Below, piece after piece: positions 9,655 through 17,825 of a stretch of DNA of 64,000 nt. Positions within the stretch are counted from its first letter, which is position 1, and the number at the start of each line of letters is the position of its first letter. The stretch comes from Pyruvatibacter sp. HU-CL02332. Its GTDB lineage: Bacteria; Pseudomonadota; Alphaproteobacteria; CGMCC-115125. The notes beneath the pieces were generated by a model that searched no databases, was not told the DNA's origin, and was given only the letters and a program-made list of their open reading frames with translations. Location: assembly GCF_040362765.1 (NCBI RefSeq), contig NZ_BAABWK010000002.1, forward strand, positions 1,143,766 through 1,207,765. Reading direction: 5' to 3'. The translations under genes and the position numbers were made by a program.

Positions 9655-10198
9655 GGGCCGCCCGCTGAAGGCCCCCAAGGATGCCCGCGTGCGCCCCACT
9701 TCGGACCGCACCCGCGAAGCGATCTTCAATGTGTTGGCCCATGGCGATTTTGATGGCTGGTCACTCGACGGTGCGCGCGTGCTGGACATGTTTGCGGGCA
9801 CCGGAGCGCTGGGTCTTGAAGCCCTGTCACGCGGCGCGTCCTTTGCGCTGTTCGTGGACGACCACCCGCAGAGCCGTGGCCTGATCCGCGAAAATGCCGA
9901 GACGTTGGGAGAGACAGGCCGCATCAAGCTTTACCGCCGCGATGCCACAAAGCTGGGTGGCCGCGAAGGCTCAGCCGGCCCACCCTTCTCGCTTGCGTTC
10001 TGCGACCCGCCCTACGCCAAAGGCCTTGGCGGCACGGCGCTCTCTTCTGCGCTCGCAGGTGGCTGGCTTGATGAGAACGCCCTGTGCGTGCTTGAAGAAG
10101 CAGCATCAGCCGACGTTCCGTGTCCGGATGGGTTTGAAGAACTCAATCGTCGCGAATATGGCGATACGCAGGTTCTGATCCTGCAGGTGAAGCCCTAA
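9629..10198 (+). CDS. rsmD: 16S rRNA (guanine(966)-N(2))-methyltransferase RsmD
   Basis: SAM-dependent methyltransferase for G966 of 16S rRNA. It begins [16 protein letters not shown], the family N terminus. The SAM motif I is [18 protein letters not shown] and the catalytic motif IV is DPPYAKG. At 189 residues it has the expected length. It starts inside the end of rluB and ends in a 4-nt convergent overlap with mutL. Confidence 0.95.
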   Translation: MRIVGGTHKGRPLKAPKDARVRPTSDRTREAIFNVLAHGDFDGWSLDGARVLDMFAGTGALGLEALSRGASFALFVDDHPQSRGLIRENAETLGETGRIKLYRRDATKLGGREGSAGPPFSLAFCDPPYAKGLGGTALSSALAGGWLDENALCVLEEAASADVPCPDGFEELNRREYGDTQVLILQVKP

Positions 10199-12084
10199 CG
10201 GCGCCCGAACAGCTTTTCGATGTCGGGCAGGCTGAGGGTGACATAGGTCGGGCGGCCGTGATTGCACTGGCCTGAGTGGGGCGTCACTTCCATCTCGCGC
10301 AGCAGGGCGTTCATTTCAACGGCGGTCAGCCTGCGGCCTGCGCGGACCGAGCCGTGGCAGGCCATGGTGCCGGACACTTCATCCAGCTTTTCCTTGAGCG
10401 ACAAGGCTTGACCCAGATCAGCCACCTCATCAGCCAGGTCTTTCACAAGACCCTGAATGTCCGTATCGCCCAGCATAGCCGGGGTCTCGCGGACAATGAT
10501 TGTCCCGTCACCAAAAGGCTCGATCACGAGCCCAAGTTCGGCCAGTTCGTCAGAGCGATCTGCCAGCGCTGCGGCTTCGTCCGCGCCCAGCTCCACAACT
10601 TCGGGCACAAGCAGGGCCTGGCGCTTGATGCCGGTCTCTGCCAGTGCCTTTTTCATGCGCTCATGCACCAGCCGCTCATGGGCGGCGTGTTGATCCACCA
10701 ACACCAGACCATTGTGGGTTTCCGCCACGATGTAAGTGAGATGCAGCTGGCCCCGTGCCGCACCCAATGGCCGGTCCATCAGGTCATCGGCGGAGGTTTC
10801 CTCAACCCGCGCGGCAGGCTGGTCAAAGCCTGCAAGGTCTTGCGGCTGAAGGGGTGATGTTTCCTCCATGCCCGGCACGGCTGGTGGCGCATCTGCTCCC
10901 TGCGTCGGCGCAAAGCTGCGGGCGGCGAGTTCCATGAGGTGATGCTGGGGCGGCGGCTGTTGCCCCATATGGGCACCGGGCTGGAACGAGGACAGAGCCG
11001 CGCCTGCAACCGTCGTCGATGCGCGATGGCCGGCGGCGTCAAGCGCCATGCGCAGACTTTTGACGATGAGGGCGCGGATCAGGCCGGGATCGCGAAAGCG
11101 CACCTCTGCCTTGGCGGGGTGCACATTGACATCCACTTCTGCGGGATCAATCTCCACAAACAGCGCCAGCACCGGATGGCGGTCACGGGCCAGAAAATCC
11201 GCATACGCCCCGCGCACGGCACCGATCAGCAGCTTGTCGCGCACGGGCCTTCCATTGACGAAGAGATATTGCGCCTGGGCATTGCCGCGATTGAACGTGG
11301 GCAGGCCCGCAAAGCCTGCGATCCGCACGCCCTCGCGCTCGATCTCGACGGGCATCACATTGTCCTGGAAGTCCCGCCCCAAAATGCGCGACAGGCGCGA
11401 TAGCTGCGCGTCATCGTCCGATGCATCAGTCTCCGCATCCATGCGCAAGGACGTGCGCCCCTCATGGGTGAGCGCAAAGCCGACGCGGGGATTGGCCATG
11501 GCGATGCGACGCATCACATCGCCCACCGCCTGTGCCTCTGCGCGATCCGACTTCAGGAATTTGAGGCGGGCGGGCGTGGCATAGAAGAGATCACGCACTT
11601 CAATGCGGGTGCCGGGAGCCGCCGAGGATGGCTTGGGGCCCGAGACCTTGCCGCCTTCCACCTTAAGCGCATGGCCTGCTTCGCCCGCAGGCCGCGAGAC
11701 GATGCCCAGCCGGGCCACGGCACCAATGGAGGGCAAGGCTTCGCCGCGAAAGCCAAGACTTTGAATGTGGACGAGGTCTTCGGTGCCCTTGTCGTTGACC
11801 GCCAGCTTTGAGGTGGCGTGGCGCTCCACAGCCAGGGATAGATCATCTGCGGTCATGCCGCAGCCATCGTCATCAACCGCGATGAGGGTTTTGCCCCCGG
11901 CTGAAATGGCAACTTCGATGCGGGACGCACCTGCATCAATGGCGTTTTCCACCAGCTCCTTCACGGCACTTGCCGGCCGCTCGACAACTTCACCCGCCGC
12001 AATGCGGTTGACCGTGCCTTCGCTCAGCCTGCGGATATGCGGGCGGTTCGCGTTCGGCGCAGCACTGGATGCGGCATCGGCCAT
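10195..12084 (-). CDS. mutL: DNA mismatch repair protein MutL
   Basis: GHKL ATPase that couples mismatch recognition by MutS to strand incision. The N domain has GFRGEAL and related ATP-binding motifs. The linker (about 340-440) is low in complexity. The C domain has the endonuclease motif [12 protein letters not shown] from residue 464, plus [10 protein letters not shown] near 574 and CNHGRPT near 607. This pattern marks a MutL with its own nicking activity, as expected where MutH is absent. It lies 5 nt downstream of pgi and is probably co-transcribed with it. Confidence 0.97.
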   Translation of the reverse strand: MADAASSAAPNANRPHIRRLSEGTVNRIAAGEVVERPASAVKELVENAIDAGASRIEVAISAGGKTLIAVDDDGCGMTADDLSLAVERHATSKLAVNDKGTEDLVHIQSLGFRGEALPSIGAVARLGIVSRPAGEAGHALKVEGGKVSGPKPSSAAPGTRIEVRDLFYATPARLKFLKSDRAEAQAVGDVMRRIAMANPRVGFALTHEGRTSLRMDAETDASDDDAQLSRLSRILGRDFQDNVMPVEIEREGVRIAGFAGLPTFNRGNAQAQYLFVNGRPVRDKLLIGAVRGAYADFLARDRHPVLALFVEIDPAEVDVNVHPAKAEVRFRDPGLIRALIVKSLRMALDAAGHRASTTVAGAALSSFQPGAHMGQQPPPQHHLMELAARSFAPTQGADAPPAVPGMEETSPLQPQDLAGFDQPAARVEETSADDLMDRPLGAARGQLHLTYIVAETHNGLVLVDQHAAHERLVHERMKKALAETGIKRQALLVPEVVELGADEAAALADRSDELAELGLVIEPFGDGTIIVRETPAMLGDTDIQGLVKDLADEVADLGQALSLKEKLDEVSGTMACHGSVRAGRRLTAVEMNALLREMEVTPHSGQCNHGRPTYVTLSLPDIEKLFGRR

Positions 12085-12089
12085 GGAAG

Positions 12090-13394
12090 CTACATCTCTC
12101 CCAGATATTTGCGGGCGAGGATTTTGCCTTCTTCGACGGCTGGCTGGTCAAACGGATCAACACCCATCAGATGGGCTGCGATGATTGTTTCCAGCATGAA
12201 GTGCATGAGCAGCGCGCCCATGGCTGTCTCGTCCAGCACCGGAATATCGATGGTGCGCACGGGGCGCTTGTTGGCTTTGAGCGTGGCCACCGTGGCGCGG
12301 TACTCCGCGTCCATGAGGTCACCCATGGTCTTGCCATTGAGATAGTCCAGCGCCGGGTCATCTGTCGCAACGCGCGGGCCTGCGCCTGCGGACCCCACAG
12401 ACATGATGGTGTAGGCCTTGTCCGCAGGGCCTGCGAGATAAAGTTGAAGCTGGCTGTGCTGGTCCACGGGGCCGATGCCTGTCGCGGGCACCGTGCCGCG
12501 TCCGTCCTTGCCCAGGCTCTCCGCCCATAGCTGGCGATACCACTGGCCAAACCGCTCCAGGCGATCCGAATAGGCCATGATCACGCTGGCGGCGGCGCCT
12601 GCCTCCTGCGCCAGCCCTACCTGCATGACGGCACCTGCCGCTGGGGCGACATCTTGAGGGTCAGCGCCTGCTATGACCGGCGCCAATACGCGATCCGCGC
12701 CTTCGCGCACGGCCACGACGTCCAGCCCCATGAGCATGGCGGGCACGAGGCCCACATTGGTGAGAATGGAGAATCGTCCACCGACGCGCGGATCATGGTC
12801 AATCACCGGCGCGCCGATGCCCGTTGCAAAGCGGCGAACGGGGTTGTCGGAAGGTTCCGTGATCGCGGCAAAATGCTGGGCGAGATAATCGCCACCACCT
12901 GCGGCTTCCAGTGCGGCCTTGGCCGCATAGGCCTGCATCAAGGGTTCAGCGGTGCCGCCGGACTTGGACACGACCAGAAACCGCGTCGTGCGCAGGTCAA
13001 GGGACTGCAATGCGCGCTCAAAGGTATGGGGATCGAGGTTCTCAAAGAAGTGGACGCGTGGCTCAGTTTGGCTTTGGGCGGGCGTCGCGTCATAGGCGAG
13101 CTGCGCCACCGCCTTGGCGCCAAGGCTCGAGCCGCCAATCCCCAGCACCACGATATCGGTGGCGTCCTTTTTCAGGTGTGCCGCGATGCGCTCCATTTCC
13201 ACGATATCGTCGCGGCGCTTTGGCAGATGCAGCAAGGGCAGCGTGCTGTCCGCATGCTGACGGCGGAGCGACTCCAGGGCGGGGCCCGTTGCGGCAAGAT
13301 GCGCGTCGTATTGCGCCTGCGTCAGCCCGCCCGCACCAATGATGCCGGAGACGTCGTGGATAAAGGGCAATGAGGGCGTAGGGGCAGAAGGCAT
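12090..13394 (-). CDS. pgi: Glucose-6-phosphate isomerase
   Basis: Interconverts glucose 6-phosphate and fructose 6-phosphate. Diagnostic parts are [14 protein letters not shown] (phosphate/sugar site), [12 protein letters not shown] (SIS-type loop) and the C-terminal [12 protein letters not shown] with the catalytic Lys. At 434 residues it is the short bacterial form rather than the ~550-residue enterobacterial type. It is the first gene of a likely pgi-mutL unit. It supplies the substrate of the two phosphofructokinase-family enzymes encoded 24 kb away. Confidence 0.93.
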   Translation of the reverse strand: MPSAPTPSLPFIHDVSGIIGAGGLTQAQYDAHLAATGPALESLRRQHADSTLPLLHLPKRRDDIVEMERIAAHLKKDATDIVVLGIGGSSLGAKAVAQLAYDATPAQSQTEPRVHFFENLDPHTFERALQSLDLRTTRFLVVSKSGGTAEPLMQAYAAKAALEAAGGGDYLAQHFAAITEPSDNPVRRFATGIGAPVIDHDPRVGGRFSILTNVGLVPAMLMGLDVVAVREGADRVLAPVIAGADPQDVAPAAGAVMQVGLAQEAGAAASVIMAYSDRLERFGQWYRQLWAESLGKDGRGTVPATGIGPVDQHSQLQLYLAGPADKAYTIMSVGSAGAGPRVATDDPALDYLNGKTMGDLMDAEYRATVATLKANKRPVRTIDIPVLDETAMGALLMHFMLETIIAAHLMGVDPFDQPAVEEGKILARKYLGEM

Positions 13395-13513
13395 GGCGCT
13401 AGGCTACTCCGGTACAGCGACTCGCCAAAACAGGCGCCCGCTACCGTAGCAAAGGGCAACGCCCCCCTTAAAGCCAGTTAATTGCTGCCAATCGGCCTTC
13501 CTGCAGGCAGCTG

Positions 13514-14875
13514 CTAGTTTGCAGCGGCTTCCTCGGCTGAAACGGCTTCTTGTCCTGCATCTGCGGACGCTGTGATCCCCTCAGGTGCCCCGACGGCAAC
13601 CACACGCATGGCGTCCGCCTTCAGCAGGCGCTTGGCGGCCCGCGAGATATCCTCAAGGGTGACCGCATTCACCAGCGAGTTGCGGGTGTCCACATAGTCC
13701 AGCCCAAGCCCCTCAAACTGAATGGCTGCAAGCTGACCCGCAATGGCGCGGCTTGAATCAAACCGCAGGGCATAGGAGCCGGTCAGATAGGTCTTGGCGG
13801 CATCGAGTTCTTCCGCCGTGATGCCGTTCTCAGCCACATCAACTATCTGCGCTGTGGCGACCTCGAGCGCTTCACCCGCCGTGGCATTGCTGGTGGCGAA
13901 ATAGCCAAGGGTCAGGCCCCCGTGGGAGAGCGGGTAGAGCGACGTATAGACTGAATAAACCAGCCCGCGTTCCTCGCGCACTTCCTTGAACATGCGGCTG
14001 ACAAAACTGCCGCCGCCCAGCATGTAGTTCATCACGAAGGCGGGAATGAAATCCTCGTCGTCACGCTTCATGCCGTCCATGCCGAACACAACAACCGACT
14101 GGGGGTTGTTGCGCTCGATGACCGTTACGCCGGGCGTGAGCGGCGCGATATCGCCGGGGTCCTTGCGGTCAGTTGTTTCGGGCAGGCTGCCGAACGTGCT
14201 GTCGATCAGGGGGGCGAGTTCTGCGGCTGTAATGTCACCGACAACAGCAACCGAAATGTTGTCGCGGGCAAATGCCATGGCCGCGTAAGCGCGCATGTCA
14301 TCTGCCGTGATGGATGCGAGGCTTTCAGGTGTGCCGGCCGGTGGCAGGGCATAGGGATGATCGCCAAACACATCCTTGAAGAAGGCGCGGTAGGCGACAG
14401 TGTCCGGGCTTTCAAGGTCCTGTGCGAGGCTTGCCAGAGACTGGGCGCGGACACGGGCAACATCGCCTTCGTCAAAGCGCGGCTGGGTCAGCGCGAGGCG
14501 CACCAGGTCGAAGGCTTCATCAATGTTCTGCGACAGGGTGCGCATCTGGACCTTGACGGTGTCACGGCCTGCGGAGACGGATACGGACACATTGAGGTCG
14601 CGAAGGCGCGCGGCAAAGGCCTGGCTGTCCAGGTCCCCTGCCCCTTCGGTCATCAGGCTGGCGGTCATATCCGCGAGACCGGATTTGCCGTCGGGATCAA
14701 GGTGGGAGCCTGCATGAAACAGGACCTCAAGTGCCACAACGGGCACGGCGTCTTCTGATACCAGCCACGTTTCGATGCCGCTGTCACTTTTGACCGGCTC
14801 AATTTCAAAGGCCTGTGCGGGAACAACAAATGCTGCAAGCAGGAAGGACGTCGTGATGAGAATCTTGCGGATCAT
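13514..14875 (-). CDS. M16 family peptidase, non-catalytic partner subunit
   Basis: Exported pitrilysin/processing-peptidase homologue with a Sec signal peptide ending near VPAQA. It lacks the zinc-binding HxxEH: the equivalent stretch reads GLADMTASLMTEGA. It should therefore be the substrate-binding partner of the active M16 protein encoded just upstream. The start ATG overlaps the stop of that gene by 4 nt, so translation is coupled and a heterodimer in the periplasm is likely, as with mitochondrial processing peptidase alpha/beta (established for the family). Length 453 is normal for a single-chain M16B half. Confidence 0.9.
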   Translation of the reverse strand: MIRKILITTSFLLAAFVVPAQAFEIEPVKSDSGIETWLVSEDAVPVVALEVLFHAGSHLDPDGKSGLADMTASLMTEGAGDLDSQAFAARLRDLNVSVSVSAGRDTVKVQMRTLSQNIDEAFDLVRLALTQPRFDEGDVARVRAQSLASLAQDLESPDTVAYRAFFKDVFGDHPYALPPAGTPESLASITADDMRAYAAMAFARDNISVAVVGDITAAELAPLIDSTFGSLPETTDRKDPGDIAPLTPGVTVIERNNPQSVVVFGMDGMKRDDEDFIPAFVMNYMLGGGSFVSRMFKEVREERGLVYSVYTSLYPLSHGGLTLGYFATSNATAGEALEVATAQIVDVAENGITAEELDAAKTYLTGSYALRFDSSRAIAGQLAAIQFEGLGLDYVDTRNSLVNAVTLEDISRAAKRLLKADAMRVVAVGAPEGITASADAGQEAVSAEEAAAN

Positions 14876-16428
14876 GACTTGTCCTCCGTTTCCACTGTCT
14901 TGGTATCTGGCTCGGTAGAAGGCTCGACAGTGTTGTCGGCGACTGTTTGCGGACGGGTGAGAACGCCGGTCACGGACCGCTCCTTGCGCAGATATTTGCG
15001 GGCGGCCTGGGTCACCTGTTCAGGGGTCACGGCGAGCACCCGGTCCGGCCATGTGGCCGCATGTTCCACGGTCAGGCCGGTCATCAGGGCCACGCCATAG
15101 GAGCGCGCCATGCTTTGCTGGCTGTCCTGCGCAAAAATGGCATCCGCCACAAGCGTCCGCTGGGCACGTTCCACTTCTTCAGCGGTCACGCCGTCAGCGA
15201 GCAGCTTGTCGATTTCTGCGTCAATGGCGGCTTCCGCGTCTGCCATGGCCACACCAGGTGCAGGCACGGCAAAAAAGCCGATGCTGCCATTATCGAGCGA
15301 CGAGCCGATGTACCAGCCGCTCGCGCCAAGGGCGATCTTCTGATCCACAACCAGTGACTTGTAGATGCGGGCGGTGGCGCCGCCGCCAATGATTTCACTC
15401 AGTACATCGAGCGCTTCTGCTTCGCCCGGTTCGCCATTGGCGTAGGACGGAGCGAGATAGGACCGGCGCACATAGGGCTGCTCGACACGGGCGTCTTCAA
15501 GGACGACACGGCGGGCGGCGCGCTGGGGCGGGTCCTGCGGGCGGACCCGGTCAGGCTGTCCGCCATTGGACGGGATCACACCGTAAAACTGCTCAGCCAG
15601 CGGACGAAGTTCGGCGGCATCAACATCGCCTGCCACAATCAGGACCGCGTTCGCCGGGTCATACCAATCGCGGTAGAAGTCCAGGGCGTCCTGATAGGTC
15701 AGGCCCCGCATCTCATGCTCCCAGCCGATGATCGGTGTGCCATAGGGATGCGCCAGATACAGCATGGCATTCATCTGCTCGGAGAGGATTGAGCCCGGGT
15801 CATTCTCGATACGCGCCGAGCGCTCTTCCAGAATGACGTCGCGTTCGGGCAGCACGAGCTCTTCCGTCAGCACCAGACCGGTCATGCGGTCGGCTTCCAG
15901 CTCCATGACCAGCGGCAGTCGGTCCCGCGCCACGCGCTGGAAATACCCGGTGTAATCGTAAGACGTGAAGGCGTTTTCCTGGCCGCCATTGCGGGCAACG
16001 GTTGCAGAGAACTCACCTGTCGGCACGTTTTCGGTGCCTTTGAACATCAAGTGCTCAAGATAGTGCGCAATGCCGGACTTGCCGCGGGGCTCGTCTGCAG
16101 AGCCGACCTTGTACCAGACCATGTGGGTTACCACCGGGGCGCGGCGGTCTTCAATCACCACCACCTGCATGCCGTTGGACAGCATGAAAGTTTCGGGGAT
16201 CGGCTGACCGGTTGCCTCGACAATGCGTGGTTCGGCTGGCTGTGCAGCTGCCTCAGCCTCGGGTTCCGCGGCTGCCGGTGGCGTTGCGGTTGCGGGTGTC
16301 ACCGCTTGCGCGGCTTCGCTGGATCCCGCGTCCGCAGGGGAGGCGGTCTGTTCTTCGCCGCAGGCAACGAGAAGCGGCAGCGTGACAAGAAGGGCGGTCG
16401 CAATGAGAGGGCGTGAGCCGGTGCGCAT
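14872..16428 (-). CDS. M16 family zinc peptidase, catalytic subunit (lipoprotein)
   Basis: Zinc metallopeptidase with the inverted motif HYLEH at residues 122-126 and a downstream RDVILEERSARIEN segment carrying the third ligand. The N terminus is a lipoprotein signal (LPLLVAC, lipidated Cys23), followed by an Ala/Pro/Glu-rich linker to about residue 68, so it is tethered to a membrane on the periplasmic side. A start 19 codons further upstream is possible but would spoil the signal peptide. It forms a pair with the non-catalytic M16 protein (4-nt overlap). Confidence 0.92.
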   Translation of the reverse strand: MRTGSRPLIATALLVTLPLLVACGEEQTASPADAGSSEAAQAVTPATATPPAAAEPEAEAAAQPAEPRIVEATGQPIPETFMLSNGMQVVVIEDRRAPVVTHMVWYKVGSADEPRGKSGIAHYLEHLMFKGTENVPTGEFSATVARNGGQENAFTSYDYTGYFQRVARDRLPLVMELEADRMTGLVLTEELVLPERDVILEERSARIENDPGSILSEQMNAMLYLAHPYGTPIIGWEHEMRGLTYQDALDFYRDWYDPANAVLIVAGDVDAAELRPLAEQFYGVIPSNGGQPDRVRPQDPPQRAARRVVLEDARVEQPYVRRSYLAPSYANGEPGEAEALDVLSEIIGGGATARIYKSLVVDQKIALGASGWYIGSSLDNGSIGFFAVPAPGVAMADAEAAIDAEIDKLLADGVTAEEVERAQRTLVADAIFAQDSQQSMARSYGVALMTGLTVEHAATWPDRVLAVTPEQVTQAARKYLRKERSVTGVLTRPQTVADNTVEPSTEPDTKTVETEDKS

Positions 16429-16497
16429 GGTTGAAGTTCCGGTTGGGAGACACATCAGGGGCGGCAGGTGAGGAGAGTGCACCACCCGAATATGACA

Positions 16498-16523
16498 GAA
16501 ACGAGCCCGATTGGGCCCGTTTC
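16498..16523 (-). terminator. Possible terminator between DUF3035 gene and M16 genes
   Basis: An 11-bp stem with one mismatch (GAAACGAGCCC / GGGCCCGTTTC, loop GATT) lies 69 nt past the stop of the DUF3035 gene. The T run on the minus strand is short and partly inside the stem; on the plus strand TTATCTTTTT follows. Function as a terminator is plausible, not certain. Confidence 0.4.
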
Positions 16524-16591
16524 CTTATCTTTTTGTCATCAAGTACTGGTGAAGACCCAAATGGTGAGCCCCAAACCGCAGGAAGAGGTTT

Positions 16592-17179
16592 CTAGAAGAT
16601 GCCTTCCAGAAGGCCCTGATTTTCCTTGGGTTCGATGCGCGGTGTCTCGCCTTCGGTAACCGGCTGGCCAAGTGCATCATTCTTGCGCAAACGCTGGGCT
16701 TCTGCCTGAGCATCCACGGGAATGGGCTTGGGTGTCCGGTCCTGCCAGAAAATAATGCGATCAGCGAACGACCGATCCGCATCAATGCGGGACTGATATT
16801 CGTTTTCGATCAGGCGACGCACTTCCGGGCTGGCGTTTTCAGCACCGGCGCTTGCGATAAGGGCTGATTCACCTGCACTGCCGCCGGGCTGGCCCAGCGC
16901 CTGTGAGGAGATGCCCGTCGCACGGCCTGAATAGAGTGCGGATGCCGCAATTTCCTGGGCGGTGCGGGCCTGCCGGTTGGGTGCGCCGGGAACCGGCGGA
17001 CGCAAGGAGTAGTCCGGCGGAATGGCAAGCGGTGCCTTGGTCACGATGGCGAACTCGTCCGGCGGGTTCTTGCCAAGGCCCAGGGCGTCATCAAGACCAC
17101 CGCCGCAGCCGGCCAGAAATGCCGATGCTGCAACGACAGCAACAAAGCCGAAAATCCGGGATTTTGGACGCTCAAACAT
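16592..17179 (-). CDS. DUF3035 domain lipoprotein (BamF-like)
   Basis: Small outer-membrane lipoprotein: a basic start, a hydrophobic stretch and lipobox FLAGC with lipidated Cys25. The mature part contains NPPDEFAIVTKAPLAIPPDY, typical of the DUF3035 family of Alphaproteobacteria, some members of which are annotated as BamF of the beta-barrel assembly machine. That role is inferred from the family. It lies directly downstream of ileS and lspA, the lipoprotein signal peptidase that would mature it. The ATG chosen gives a proper signal peptide; the frame extends 14 codons further upstream. Confidence 0.82.
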   Translation of the reverse strand: MFERPKSRIFGFVAVVAASAFLAGCGGGLDDALGLGKNPPDEFAIVTKAPLAIPPDYSLRPPVPGAPNRQARTAQEIAASALYSGRATGISSQALGQPGGSAGESALIASAGAENASPEVRRLIENEYQSRIDADRSFADRIIFWQDRTPKPIPVDAQAEAQRLRKNDALGQPVTEGETPRIEPKENQGLLEGIF

Positions 17180-17263
17180 CTCGATCACTTGTCCGGTCTC
17201 ACTTTTGTCCCGTGGGGCCACACAGGACCCGAGGAAGTTAACTTTGATAATGCGGCAGCAGCC

Positions 17264-17821
17264 TTAGCTGCCGTTCCGCTTGCTGGCGCGTTCCTGCTGG
17301 GCTGTTGGCCCCAGGACCGCGTCCCAGATCAACAATATTACACCAAACACGATGGCAATATCAGCCACGTTGAAAACGTACCAATAAAACCCGAAGGCAT
17401 GGAAGCTCATAAAGTCAGCCACCGCGCCATACACCGCCCGGTCGTAGGCATTGCCCACGGCCCCGCCGATCACCAATGCCACCGCCACAGCGAGCAACCG
17501 GTGCTCAATCCGCGCCAACCACACAATCAGGGCAATGGTGACGCTGAGTGCGAAGATCACCAGAACAGCCACCGCCCAGGTGGAGTTGGCCGGGAGCAGG
17601 CCATAGCTGATGCCCGGGTTCCACACCATTGTGAGATCGAAAAATGGCGTGATCGTGATCTTCTGCTTCGCCGGCAGATCAACCCAATAGAGGATCGCCC
17701 ATTTGCTCAACCGGTCTGAAACAGCAATCACCAGCGCCAGCAAAATGCCATAGCGAAAATGCGCTTCGGGATTCCGCAACGAGGCAATGGCGTCATCAAA
17801 TTGGCGTTTCAACCAGTTCAT
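17264..17821 (-). CDS. lspA: Lipoprotein signal peptidase (signal peptidase II)
   Basis: Inner-membrane aspartyl peptidase that removes signal peptides from prolipoproteins. It has four hydrophobic segments and the two catalytic Asp: D127 in GNAYDR and D154 in FNVADIAI. NPGISYGL is the family motif before them. Length 185 is usual. It begins 4 nt after the ileS stop, the classic ileS-lspA pairing. Several of the window's proteins (M16 catalytic subunit, DUF3035, OmpA-type, unknown lipoprotein at 35 kb) are its likely substrates. Confidence 0.96.
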   Translation of the reverse strand: MNWLKRQFDDAIASLRNPEAHFRYGILLALVIAVSDRLSKWAILYWVDLPAKQKITITPFFDLTMVWNPGISYGLLPANSTWAVAVLVIFALSVTIALIVWLARIEHRLLAVAVALVIGGAVGNAYDRAVYGAVADFMSFHAFGFYWYVFNVADIAIVFGVILLIWDAVLGPTAQQERASKRNGS

Positions 17822-17825
17822 GGGG

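Noticed and set aside
10276..11811. Plus-strand frames inside mutL
   Set aside because: They are antisense to well-conserved MutL motifs and match nothing.
16498..16540. Plus-strand terminator from the hairpin plus TTATCTTTTT
   Set aside because: No plus-strand gene ends nearby; if functional it more likely serves the minus-strand DUF3035 gene.
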